Shown: in pieces, positions 5,726 to 12,927 of the stretch | How the letters are laid out: each line of letters opens with the position of its first letter | How positions within the stretch are numbered: position 1 is the stretch's first letter | Origin: CAMYLR01 sp039590215 | GTDB lineage: Bacteria; Gemmatimonadota; Gemmatimonadetes; JACCXV01; JAHWKZ01 | Direction: 5' to 3' | Length of the DNA stretch: 12,927 nt | Assembly: GCA_039590215.1 (NCBI GenBank) | Contig: JBDHFX010000041.1 | Location: 1-12,927 of the forward strand | Position numbers and translations under genes: made by a program | Notes under the pieces: generated by a model | Databases searched by the model: none | Seen by the model: only the letters and a program-made list of their open reading frames with translations | What the model was told of the DNA's origin: nothing

Positions 5726-8209
5726 ATGATTGAGAATCGATCTCAACCGCGATGCGTGGCGACCTGCTTGTTCGTCTCGGCGATGGTGCTCGGAACGTCA
5801 CCGACGTTTGCTCAGGGTACCGCCCAACTGAGTGCAACAGTGATCTCGGAGGCCTCTGGGAATCCGATCCCAGGAGCAGTGGTAAGGCTCGTGGACGCTG
5901 ATCGGAAGGTGGTTTCCGATGCGGTTGGACGGGCGGTGCTGGATCGACTCCCGGCTGGCCGCCTAGAGATCGAGATCAGCGCGTTTGGGTGGGAACCCAA
6001 GCGCTTGAGTGTGGAGCTTGCTGCCGGTGAGCGGCTGGCAAGGGAGGTCACGCTGGGGGCGCGAGCGCTCCGCGCGCCACCGATCGAAGTCGTGTTGAAC
6101 CGCTTTAGAGTAGTCGGTGGCAAGGACGAGCTTGGCCGCATTCCCGGTTCGGCGCACTACCTGGGGCCAGCCGAGCTCGATCGGCGAAAGCTCCTCTACG
6201 ACGACGTGCACGCCTACCTACGCGCGATTCCGGGAATCAACGTCCAGGAAGAAGACGGTTATGGGTTGCGGCCCAATATCGGGATCCGCGGCACCGGCTC
6301 CGAGCGCAGCTCCAAGGTCACGTTGATGGAAGACGGCGTGTTGATCGCTCCCGCCCCGTATTCCGCGCCAGCCGCCTACTATGCGCCGGTCGCGGGCCGG
6401 ATGAACGCGATCGAGGTCCGCAAGGGGTCAAGCCAGATCAAGTACGGGCCGCACACGATAGGCGGTGCGATCAACTTCGTCTCGACGCCGATCCCCGATC
6501 GACTGGGGTGGTTTGGTGATTTCGAGGCAGGAGCCGACGAAACTGGCAAGGCGTGGATCGGTGTTGGTGACGCACGCGACCACTTCGGCTGGTTGGCCGA
6601 GACGTATCAGATCCGGACCAATGGTTTCAAGCAGCTCGACGGTGGTGGCGACACGGGGTTTGAGATTCAGAACTATCTGGTGAAGCTGCGGGTCAACACC
6701 GACCGCGGGGCCCCCCTCTATCAGGAGCTCGAGCTAAAGCTCGGGGCGTATGACGAGACTTCCAACGAGACCTACCTCGGCCTCACGGACATGGACTTTC
6801 GGAGTCAGCCATTTCGCCGGTACCGGGCATCGAGCGAGGACATCATGCGCGCCGATCACCGACAGATCCAGTTGCGACACGCGATGCGGCTCCCGACCGG
6901 TGTGGATGTCAATACGGTTGTGTACCACAATGACTTCGGGCGGAACTGGTACAAGCTGGAGAAAGTCAATGGCGTCGCGATCGCGGACGTCTTGCGCGAT
7001 CCCGACCGCCATCTGGGTGAGTTGTCCGTGATCCGTGGCAGCGATAGCGAGGTCGATGCGCTGACGTTGCGAGCCAACAACCGCGACTACGCGTCGACAG
7101 GGGTGCAGTCCGCGATCGGGTTGGCGGCTTCGGCTGGTGTCAGCCAACACGAGATCGAGTTTGGAGTCCGATACCATCGAGACGAGGAAGATCGCTTCCA
7201 GCACGACGATGGCTTCCAGATGTTGTCTGATGAGGTCGTTCGGACGAACGGCGGAGCGCCGGGAAGCCAGTCCAATAGGGTTAGTGAAGCGATCGCGCGG
7301 GCGGTATTTGTGCAGGATCGAATCGAGGTCGGTCGGTGGAGCTTGACACCTGGTGCACGCTATGAATCCATAGATTTCACGCGCACGGATTACGGATCCG
7401 ATGATCCGGGACGGATCGTGCCGGATAGGGTTAGGAGGACGAATGTCAACGCATGGATTCCCGGCCTCGGCGTCGGTTACGAGGTCGATCAGGGCATCGA
7501 TCTCTTCGGTGGTGTGCACCGCGGGTTCGGTCCGCCAGGGCCAGGTGCGGACGACGAGACGGAGGCTGAGAAGAGCCTCAACTATGAGCTCGGCGTGCGG
7601 TTCGAAGGTTCAAGCGTAGAAGCCCAAGCGACAGCGTTTTACAACGACTACGAGAACATCCTTGGTCGGGCGACACTGGCGGTGGGCGACGACACCGGTG
7701 ATGGGGAGCTGTTCAATGGCGGGTCAGCGCGCGTGTCGGGCATCGAGTTGGCGCTTAACGATGAGCCTTCGCTCGGGCTCGATGGTCGACTTACGGCTCC
7801 GATTCGGTTGGCCTACACCTATACCTCGACCGAATTCGGGACCAGCTTCGAAAGTGCGTTCCCACCTTGGGGTGCGGTGGAAAAAGGCGACGAGTTGCCC
7901 TATGTGCCCCGTCATCAACTGCATGCCGCCATCGGCGTGGCTCACCCATTGTGGGCGATCGATCTGACGGCCGACCGCGTTAGCGGCACTCGCACGCGAG
8001 CTGGGCAAGGCGCGGTCCCTCCCGAGCAGGTGATCGATGAGTACACCGTCTGGAACCTGAGCGGTGAGTACGCCGTGTCGCCATGGGCGAAGTTGTTCGC
8101 CGGGGTTCAGAACTTGACGGCGGTGGAATACGTAGTCGCCCGGCGGCCCGCTGGTGCCCGCCCGGGTCTACCCCGTACCCTGCTGGCAGGGATCCGGATC
8201 GAAAGCTGA
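5726..8209 (+). CDS. TonB-dependent outer-membrane receptor, FecA-like, with carboxypeptidase-regulatory-like domain
   Basis: The 827-residue product starts with a signal peptide (cleavage probably near residue 30, after TFAQ). A carboxypeptidase-regulatory-like beta-sandwich follows at about 34-110 (GNPIPGAVVRLVDADRKVV). The plug domain spans about 135-255, with LRPNIGIRGTGSERSSKV, MEDGVLIAPAPYSAP and IEVRKGSSQIKYGPHTIGGAINFV. The rest is a 22-strand-type barrel. The plug motifs are most like FecA, the ferric-dicitrate receptor; the substrate is probably an iron chelate but could be another small ligand. The final residues (LLAGIRIES) lack the terminal Phe often used as a barrel-assembly signal. 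There is no FecA-type N-terminal signalling domain; the extra N-terminal domain is of the kind common in Bacteroidota and Gemmatimonadota. The gene has its own predicted promoter. Confidence 0.9.
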   Translation: MIENRSQPRCVATCLFVSAMVLGTSPTFAQGTAQLSATVISEASGNPIPGAVVRLVDADRKVVSDAVGRAVLDRLPAGRLEIEISAFGWEPKRLSVELAAGERLAREVTLGARALRAPPIEVVLNRFRVVGGKDELGRIPGSAHYLGPAELDRRKLLYDDVHAYLRAIPGINVQEEDGYGLRPNIGIRGTGSERSSKVTLMEDGVLIAPAPYSAPAAYYAPVAGRMNAIEVRKGSSQIKYGPHTIGGAINFVSTPIPDRLGWFGDFEAGADETGKAWIGVGDARDHFGWLAETYQIRTNGFKQLDGGGDTGFEIQNYLVKLRVNTDRGAPLYQELELKLGAYDETSNETYLGLTDMDFRSQPFRRYRASSEDIMRADHRQIQLRHAMRLPTGVDVNTVVYHNDFGRNWYKLEKVNGVAIADVLRDPDRHLGELSVIRGSDSEVDALTLRANNRDYASTGVQSAIGLAASAGVSQHEIEFGVRYHRDEEDRFQHDDGFQMLSDEVVRTNGGAPGSQSNRVSEAIARAVFVQDRIEVGRWSLTPGARYESIDFTRTDYGSDDPGRIVPDRVRRTNVNAWIPGLGVGYEVDQGIDLFGGVHRGFGPPGPGADDETEAEKSLNYELGVRFEGSSVEAQATAFYNDYENILGRATLAVGDDTGDGELFNGGSARVSGIELALNDEPSLGLDGRLTAPIRLAYTYTSTEFGTSFESAFPPWGAVEKGDELPYVPRHQLHAAIGVAHPLWAIDLTADRVSGTRTRAGQGAVPPEQVIDEYTVWNLSGEYAVSPWAKLFAGVQNLTAVEYVVARRPAGARPGLPRTLLAGIRIES

Positions 8210-8235
8210 ATTTCCAGCCCCGGGAATGGCATCGT

Positions 8236-8257
8236 GGTTGCGCCCTCCCCAGCAACC
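8236..8257 (+). repeat. Small inverted repeat (possible hairpin) before the GGDDF gene
   Basis: GGTTGC (8236-8241) and GCAACC (8252-8257) are perfect inverted arms around a 10-base C-rich loop. They lie in the 66-base gap between the receptor stop and the ATG at 8276. No run of T follows, so it is not a standard intrinsic terminator. It could attenuate translation or be a chance match. No clear promoter was seen in this gap. Confidence 0.25.
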
Positions 8258-8275
8258 CCACAGCTTGAAGAACCT

Positions 8276-9259
8276 ATGAGCCTCAGCGTGCTCTACCTGT
8301 CCCATGCCTCGCGTACGCCGGAGTCGTTGGAGCGGTTCGTCGAGGAGGGAGCGGGCCACATCACTCCTCTGGAGACCGCCGGGGAAGTTCGGCAGGCGCT
8401 CGATCGGGGAATCGTGGATCTCGTCGTGCTGGATGCCGATGACGATTTTGCGATCGCCTCGGAGCTATGCCGGCGGCTCAAGGCGGATCCGTTCAACTCG
8501 GTCGTGCCCATCGTGTTCATGTCGCGCGAGCATCAGGTGGAACAGATCGCAAACAGCTTCGAGAGCGGTGCTGATGAGTTCCTCAGCGGCACGCACTCCG
8601 GTCGTGAGCAGCGGCTACGGCTGAGGATGGTACTCAAGCGAGTCGCTCGGGACGTTGCGGTTCACCCGTCGACGATGTTGCCCGGTACGAAGATCATTCA
8701 GCTAGAGATTGAGCGCAGGATTGCTGGCGGTGAGCGGTTCGCTGTGTGCTACGCCGACATCGATTCGTTCAAGGAGTTTAACGACGTCTACTCGTATCCG
8801 CGCGGTGATACGGTAATCTGGATTCTCTCCTTGATCCTCCGGGACACGGTGCGAAGGCTTTCATCGAGTGGGTTCGTGGGCCACATCGGTGGGGACGACT
8901 TCATCTACACGGTGCCGTTCGAAGACCTGGCTCGAGTTTCGAACGCGGTCATCGAGACGTTCGATACCCTGATGTCCCTGCAGTATCCTGACAAAGACCG
9001 AGAGCGTGGCTTCTATATCGCCGAGGATCGGCAGGGTAGGGTTCGCGAGATACCGCTGATGACGCTGTCAATCGGCTGTGTCACCAACGTGCGACGCCAG
9101 TTTACTCACCCAGCGAAAGTGAGCGAACTGGCGACCGAGATGAAGCACTATGCCAAGTCGTTCAAGGGGTCGCTGTATGTGGTCGATCGGCGCGGTGACC
9201 TGGCCGACCAACAAACCAAGGCTACCAGCAGCATGACGATCGAGCGAGAGGAAGCATGA
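8276..9259 (+). CDS. Receiver-like and GGDEF-family (GGDDF) regulatory protein
   Basis: The 327-residue cytoplasmic protein has two domains. Residues 4-122 look like a response-regulator receiver: D53 (VVLDAD) sits at the phosphoacceptor site, but the acidic pair near the first strand is missing (VLYLSHAS) and the conserved Lys after strand five is replaced (DEFLSGT). Residues about 138-305 form a GGDEF-family domain, with YADIDSFKEFND (159-170) supplying metal- and substrate-binding positions and GGDDF at 205-209 in place of GGDEF. No RxxD inhibitory site is seen upstream of the motif. It may be a diguanylate cyclase, since GGDDF variants can be active, or a nucleotide-sensing effector. The ATG at 8276 starts at the receiver fold; a GTG at 8234 would add 14 residues. 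The ribosome site is weak for both. Confidence 0.82.
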   Translation: MSLSVLYLSHASRTPESLERFVEEGAGHITPLETAGEVRQALDRGIVDLVVLDADDDFAIASELCRRLKADPFNSVVPIVFMSREHQVEQIANSFESGADEFLSGTHSGREQRLRLRMVLKRVARDVAVHPSTMLPGTKIIQLEIERRIAGGERFAVCYADIDSFKEFNDVYSYPRGDTVIWILSLILRDTVRRLSSSGFVGHIGGDDFIYTVPFEDLARVSNAVIETFDTLMSLQYPDKDRERGFYIAEDRQGRVREIPLMTLSIGCVTNVRRQFTHPAKVSELATEMKHYAKSFKGSLYVVDRRGDLADQQTKATSSMTIEREEA

Positions 9260-9288
9260 TGCGCTATCTTGCTGGGCCCAATGAGTGA
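9256..9288 (+). CDS. Possible 10-codon minicistron overlapping the prfB start
   Basis: An AGAGG site (9247-9251) lies just before two consecutive ATGs at 9256 and 9259, which open a 10-codon frame (MMRYLAGPNE) ending at TGA 9286-9288. The first ATG overlaps the preceding gene's stop, and the minicistron stop lies 3-5 bases after the prfB ATG (9281-9283). prfB itself has no good ribosome site. Ribosomes could terminate here and restart on prfB. This may be chance; there is no evidence of expression. Confidence 0.2.
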   Translation: MMRYLAGPNE

Positions 9289-10397
9289 CGTACGAGACCA
9301 CCGCCGCCGATTGTCGCAACTAGAGGAGCGGCTCGAGCTCCTCGGGAGCTATCTTTGACCTGCCTTCCAAGCGAGAGCGAGTAGCCGCACTCGAGACCGA
9401 GTCCACGGCGCCCGATTTTTGGGTCGATAACGAGCGCGCGCGGGCGATACTAGCCGAGATCAAACAGCATCAGTCCTGGGTCGGGGAGTACGATGCGCTT
9501 CGCGTCGAGATCGATGAAGCGGGCGAAATGCTGTCACTGCTGGAGGGAGAGGAAGAACCCAGCCTGTGGGAGGAGTTGGGTGCGCTCGAGGGGGGCATCG
9601 CCGATCGGCTGAGCCGTCTGGAACTAAAGGGAATGCTGAGCGATCCGGACGATTTCCGCGACGCGATTCTCACCATTCACCCCGGAGCCGGCGGCACCGA
9701 GAGCCAAGACTGGGCCTCGATCCTGATGCGCATGTATACGCGATGGCTAGAGAACAACGGCTACGACTACCAGATCATCGATATTCAGGAAGGTGAAGAG
9801 GCGGGAATCGACCGAGTCACGATCGCGGTTACAGGCGAGCATGCCCACGGTTACCTCAAAGCCGAGAAAGGCGTTCACCGACTCGTGCGGATAAGTCCCT
9901 TTGATTCTGCCGCTCGGCGGCACACCTCTTTTGCTTCGGTGTTTGTGTACCCGGATGTGTCAGACGAGATAAGCGTGGAGATCAAAGACAAGGACTTGAA
10001 GGTCGACACCTACCGTGCCAGCGGTGCCGGAGGACAGCACGTTAACAAGACAGATAGCGCGGTGCGGATTACCCATCTTCCAACAGGGATCGTCGTTCAG
10101 AGTCAAGCTGAGCGCAGTCAGCATCGCAATCGCGAGACGGCGATGCGACTGTTGAAGTCGCGGCTCCATCAGTACCTCAAAGCTGAACGCGAGAAGTCAC
10201 GTGAGGAGCTCGAGGCGGAGAAGAAGGAGATCGCGTTTGGTAGCCAGATCAGGTCGTACGTGCTTCACCCGTATACGATGGTAAAGGACCACCGCACCGG
10301 GTTCGAGACATCCGACGTCGAAGGGGTGCTCGAGGGGCAACATCTCATCGAGTTCATGGAGGCTTACCTGAAGCAAACCGCGAACACCGGGAACTGA
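9281..10397 (+). CDS. prfB: Peptide chain release factor 2 (RF2), made by +1 programmed frameshift
   Basis: RF2 reads UGA and UAA stop codons and triggers peptide release from the ribosome. The gene is in two frames. Twenty-five codons run from ATG 9281 to an in-frame TGA at 9356-9358; reading then shifts +1 at CTT and continues from GAC at 9357 to the TGA ending at 10397. The joined product is 371 residues. The anticodon-mimic SPF falls at 205-207 and the catalytic GGQ at 250-252, the same numbers as I recall for Escherichia coli RF2. DWAS and SPFDSAARRHTSF are also present. The 870-base frame beginning at 9528 is only the 3' portion. No strong ribosome site precedes 9281; an in-frame TTG at 9269 is an alternative. 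It overlaps lysS by one base (TGATG). The internal stop makes synthesis self-limiting. Confidence 0.95.
9344..9359 (+). promoter_or_regulatory. prfB programmed +1 frameshift site
   Basis: The elements are GGGAG (9344-9348) as an internal Shine-Dalgarno-like sequence, four bases, then CTT TGA C (9353-9359). This is the classical RF2 site: at low RF2 the ribosome pauses on the slowly decoded UGA, slips from CUU to UUU and continues in the +1 frame. At high RF2 it terminates after 25 codons. The TAT before CTT also matches the known site. The Shine-Dalgarno element is one base further from the slip codon than in E. coli and is less purine-perfect. Confidence 0.93.
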
Positions 10398-11950
10398 TGC
10401 CTGACCAAGAGACTGATCCGATATCGGTTCGACTTTCAAAGCTCGTTGAGCTCGAGCGCATTGGAATCGATCCGTATCCCTCGTCTTGGGGGGTGACCGA
10501 CCTGGCTGCAGATCTACTTGAGGCTTTCAAGGATGACGGGCCGGATATCAAGTGCCAAATCGCGGGTCGGGTTGTTGCCATTCGCCGGCATGGGAAGACG
10601 ACGTTCTTTCATCTTGCCGACCGGTCGGGTCGCATACAGGCATATCTGCGCCAGGACGAGCTTGGTGACTCTTACGATCTGGTCGACCACTTGGATATCG
10701 GAGATTTCGTGGGAGTTGCGGGTCATTTATTTCGCACGCGAATGGGAGAGATCACCGTGCGGGTGGCCGAGGCGGCGCTACTCGCCAAGGCTCTGCGACC
10801 CCTGCCGTTTGGCAAGCTCGTGGAGTCAGAGGACGGAGACCGTACGTATCACCGCGTGGTTGACCGCGAGTTCCGTTATCGACAGCGCTACGCCGATCTT
10901 GCGGTCCGACCGGAGGCCAGGCGTGTCTTTGAGCGTCGGTCCCGGATCATCCGGTGCCTGAGAAACGAGCTCGAGAGACGCGGCTTCCTAGAGGTCGAGA
11001 CACCTGTTCTCCAACCTGTGTATGGCGGCGCGACGGCGCGCCCTTTTGTCACGCATCACGAAACACTAGGGATTCCTTTGTATTTGCGTATTGCCGATGA
11101 ATTGTATCTCAAGCGTTGTATCGTCGGCGGGCTCGAGCGCGTCTACGAGGTAGCCAAGGACTTCCGCAACGAGGGCATCGATCGGTTCCATAGCCCGGAG
11201 TTCACGATGCTCGAGTTCTACCAGGCGTATGCCGATTACGAGGACTTCATGGCACTGGCCGAGGAGCTTTTGGTGGGCCTAGTAAGTGAGTTGACCGGCG
11301 GCACGAAGATTACCTACCAGGGTCGGACCGTGAACGCGGCACCACCGTGGCCACGGGTTGGGTTTCTGGACGCGCTTGCGGAGCGCGGTGTAGCGATCGA
11401 TGACCTGTCACGCTCGGCCCTGGCGGCGGAGGCCGAGCGACACGAAGTCGAGATCTCGGAACAGGAGCGAGAGGGCAAAATCCTGGAAGCGCTTTTTGAT
11501 CATCTCGTCGAGCCGACTCTTGAAGGGCCGGTATTCGTAATCGATCATCCGCGAGCGACATCACCGCTCGCAAAGGCCCATCCGCGCGATTCCCGTTTGG
11601 TGGAGCGATTCGAGGCATACCTGTTCGGTCACGAGTGGGCAAACGCTTTCAGTGAGCTCAACGACCCTCGCGATCAGCGAAGCCGGTTCGAGGATCAAGC
11701 CGACCTGGCCGCGACTGGGGACCTCGAGGCGCCGAACGTCGTCGACGAAGATTTCTTGAGAGCTCTCGAGTACGGGATGCCGCCAACCGCAGGTATGGGA
11801 ATCGGCATCGATCGCCTGGTGATGTTCCTTACGGACCAACCCTCCATCCGGGACGTCATCCTGTTTCCAGCGTTACGGCCCGAGGACGGGAGAGTGACGG
11901 AAGGCGAAGACACGGATCAGCCGATCGTAGAAGACGGGGTCGAGTTGTGA
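10397..11950 (+). CDS. lysS: Lysyl-tRNA synthetase, class II
   Basis: The enzyme charges tRNA-Lys using ATP. The 517-residue product has an N-terminal OB-fold anticodon-binding domain at about 53-130 (AGRVVAIRRHGKTTFFHLADRSGRIQ). The class II catalytic core carries motif 1 near 190-210 (RRGFLEVETPVLQP), motif 2 with FRNEG (256-260) and HSPEFTMLEFYQAYADY, and motif 3 GMGIGIDRL (466-474). ARPFVTHH and ELYLKRCIVGGLERVYEV are LysRS-specific. About 23 residues after the usual end (FPALRP) are strongly acidic. The ATG overlaps the prfB stop by one base. The prfB-lysS pair is an old and widespread arrangement. The 3' end overlaps the GTG of the next gene. Confidence 0.97.
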   Translation: MPDQETDPISVRLSKLVELERIGIDPYPSSWGVTDLAADLLEAFKDDGPDIKCQIAGRVVAIRRHGKTTFFHLADRSGRIQAYLRQDELGDSYDLVDHLDIGDFVGVAGHLFRTRMGEITVRVAEAALLAKALRPLPFGKLVESEDGDRTYHRVVDREFRYRQRYADLAVRPEARRVFERRSRIIRCLRNELERRGFLEVETPVLQPVYGGATARPFVTHHETLGIPLYLRIADELYLKRCIVGGLERVYEVAKDFRNEGIDRFHSPEFTMLEFYQAYADYEDFMALAEELLVGLVSELTGGTKITYQGRTVNAAPPWPRVGFLDALAERGVAIDDLSRSALAAEAERHEVEISEQEREGKILEALFDHLVEPTLEGPVFVIDHPRATSPLAKAHPRDSRLVERFEAYLFGHEWANAFSELNDPRDQRSRFEDQADLAATGDLEAPNVVDEDFLRALEYGMPPTAGMGIGIDRLVMFLTDQPSIRDVILFPALRPEDGRVTEGEDTDQPIVEDGVEL

Positions 11951-12927
11951 GTCTCGAGTGGCAAATCGCAATGCGCTACCTGACGTCCAAGCGGCGATCG
12001 GGTGTGATCTCTGTGATCGGTTTGATCGCGATCGGAGGAGTGTTCGTTGGGGTCGCGGCGTTGGTCATCGTGATGAGCGTGATGAGTGGGTTGCAGCGCG
12101 ATTTGAGAGACAAGATCCTCACCAATACTCCGCACCTCATCGTGCAGAAGTACAACTCTGAGCCGCTGACCGAGTATCGCGACGCGCTGGAGGGAATAGC
12201 CGCCACTCCGGGCATAGTAGGTGCCGCTCCGTTCATCTACACCGAGGGGATTATTGGCCATGGTCGGGGCCGCAACGAAGGGGCGGTGATTCGTGGCGTA
12301 GATCCGGATCTCGAACCACAAGTCGCCGACACCAAGAACCAGATCGTGTCGGGCCGCTATGATCTGCTTCAGTCTCCGAATGAGCCCTACCCGAAGGTCG
12401 TTGTCGGCTATCTGCTGGCCGATCGGCTGGGGGCGTTCCCCGGCGATACGCTAACCGTGACTACGCCCGAAGTGGCGGCTGTCTCGCCGCTTTACGGGAC
12501 GGTGCCCAAGCTCCAGAAATTCATCCTCGCGGGCACCTTCAAAAGCGGGCTCTTCGAGTATGATTCGAAGTTCGTCTATGCCTCGCTTGAGTCGATGCAG
12601 CAGTATCTCCAATCAGGGGACATCGCTTACGGCGTAGCGGCGAGGGTGTCTGATATCTGGCAGGCGAAGGACATCGGGGACACGGTTGTCGATCAGCTCG
12701 AGGGCCCCTTTTATGTGACCACTTGGATCGAGCTGAATCAGCCCCTTTTTGCGGCGCTGCGATTGGAGAAGAAGGCTATGTTCATTATATTGATTCTCAT
12801 CGTGCTGGTGGCTGCGTTCAACATCATCAGCACGCTGACGATGATCGTGATGGACAAGACGAAAGAGATCGGGATCTTGCGCTCGATGGGGCTAGAGGGC
12901 CGATCGATTCGAAGAGTTTTCGTCTAC
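11947..12927 (+). CDS. LolC/LolE-type lipoprotein-releasing ABC permease, 5' part
   Basis: This is the first 327 residues of an inner-membrane subunit of the LolCDE complex, which extracts lipoproteins from the inner membrane for delivery to the outer membrane. The N-terminus MSLEWQIAMRYLTSKRR and a membrane segment at about 21-46 are typical. A periplasmic domain of about 230 residues follows, with GRYDLL, VVVGYLLADRLG and PGDTLTV. A second membrane segment lies at 278-301, ending in the family motif KTKEIGILRSMG (304-315). The frame is open to the last base. The GTG start overlaps the lysS stop (GTGA at 11947-11950), with a weak GGGG upstream. LolC and LolE cannot be told apart from this fragment; some phyla have a single LolF-like subunit. 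It fits the lipoprotein and outer-membrane receptor elsewhere in the window. Confidence 0.92.
   Translation, partial: MSLEWQIAMRYLTSKRRSGVISVIGLIAIGGVFVGVAALVIVMSVMSGLQRDLRDKILTNTPHLIVQKYNSEPLTEYRDALEGIAATPGIVGAAPFIYTEGIIGHGRGRNEGAVIRGVDPDLEPQVADTKNQIVSGRYDLLQSPNEPYPKVVVGYLLADRLGAFPGDTLTVTTPEVAAVSPLYGTVPKLQKFILAGTFKSGLFEYDSKFVYASLESMQQYLQSGDIAYGVAARVSDIWQAKDIGDTVVDQLEGPFYVTTWIELNQPLFAALRLEKKAMFIILILIVLVAAFNIISTLTMIVMDKTKEIGILRSMGLEGRSIRRVFVY

Noticed and set aside
6734..7519. Long open frame on the minus strand (261 codons) inside the receptor gene
   Set aside because: It lies entirely antisense to a clearly real TonB-receptor gene, shows no recognisable domain, and such shadows are expected in GC-rich coding DNA.
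9528..10397. Truncated release factor gene starting at ATG 9528
   Set aside because: Homology to RF2 continues upstream through 9357 and, across the frameshift, to 9281; the full 371-residue product matches RF2 length and motif spacing.
11917..12321. Minus-strand open frame of 134 codons across the lysS/lolC junction
   Set aside because: Antisense to two conserved genes; the product is rich in His, Asp and Arg with no domain, typical of a shadow frame.

Overview
The window is a compact stretch of GC-rich bacterial chromosome. Eleven protein genes lie on the + strand, nearly all touching or overlapping by a few bases. No RNA genes, insertion sequences, CRISPR arrays, phage genes or long repeats were seen. 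The organism must be diderm: the window encodes a TonB-dependent outer-membrane receptor, a lipoprotein with a lipobox and a LolC/E-type lipoprotein exporter. Gene order (scpA-scpB-rluB; prfB-lysS-lolC/E), base composition and a receptor with a carboxypeptidase-regulatory-like N-terminal domain fit Gemmatimonadota or a related FCB-side phylum. That placement is inference; no marker here proves it.

Bases 2-1904 hold the end of scpA, then scpB and an rluB-type pseudouridine synthase, chained by 4-base stop/start overlaps. Bases 1894-3615 encode a 573-residue protein with a Rossmann nucleotide-binding start but no recognisable catalytic Tyr-x3-Lys, so its function is unknown. It overlaps by 4 bases an ECF sigma factor (3612-4217). 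After a short gap come a zinc-finger anti-sigma factor and an overlapping lipoprotein gene. The gap carries a good match to an ECF-type promoter (TGAAC, 16 bases, CGTCTAA), suggesting that the sigma factor drives its own antagonist and the lipoprotein.

Bases 5648-5725 form the clearest promoter gap: a TTGACA -35 element sits inside a 17-base dyad, upstream of a FecA-like receptor gene (5726-8209). This looks like a regulated nutrient or iron-chelate uptake gene. Next is a response-regulator-like protein whose receiver domain lacks key residues and whose GGDEF motif reads GGDDF.

Bases 9281-12927 are a translation and envelope block. prfB (release factor 2) carries the classical in-frame TGA and CTTTGAC slip site for +1 programmed frameshifting, and is followed by lysS and by a LolC/E permease cut by the window end.

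Most of the window is ordinary housekeeping. The points most worth a second look are the ECF-type promoter between sigma and anti-sigma genes, the dyad over the receptor promoter, the unassigned Rossmann protein coupled to the sigma gene, the degenerate receiver/GGDDF protein and the start region of prfB. No convincing wholly new system was found.
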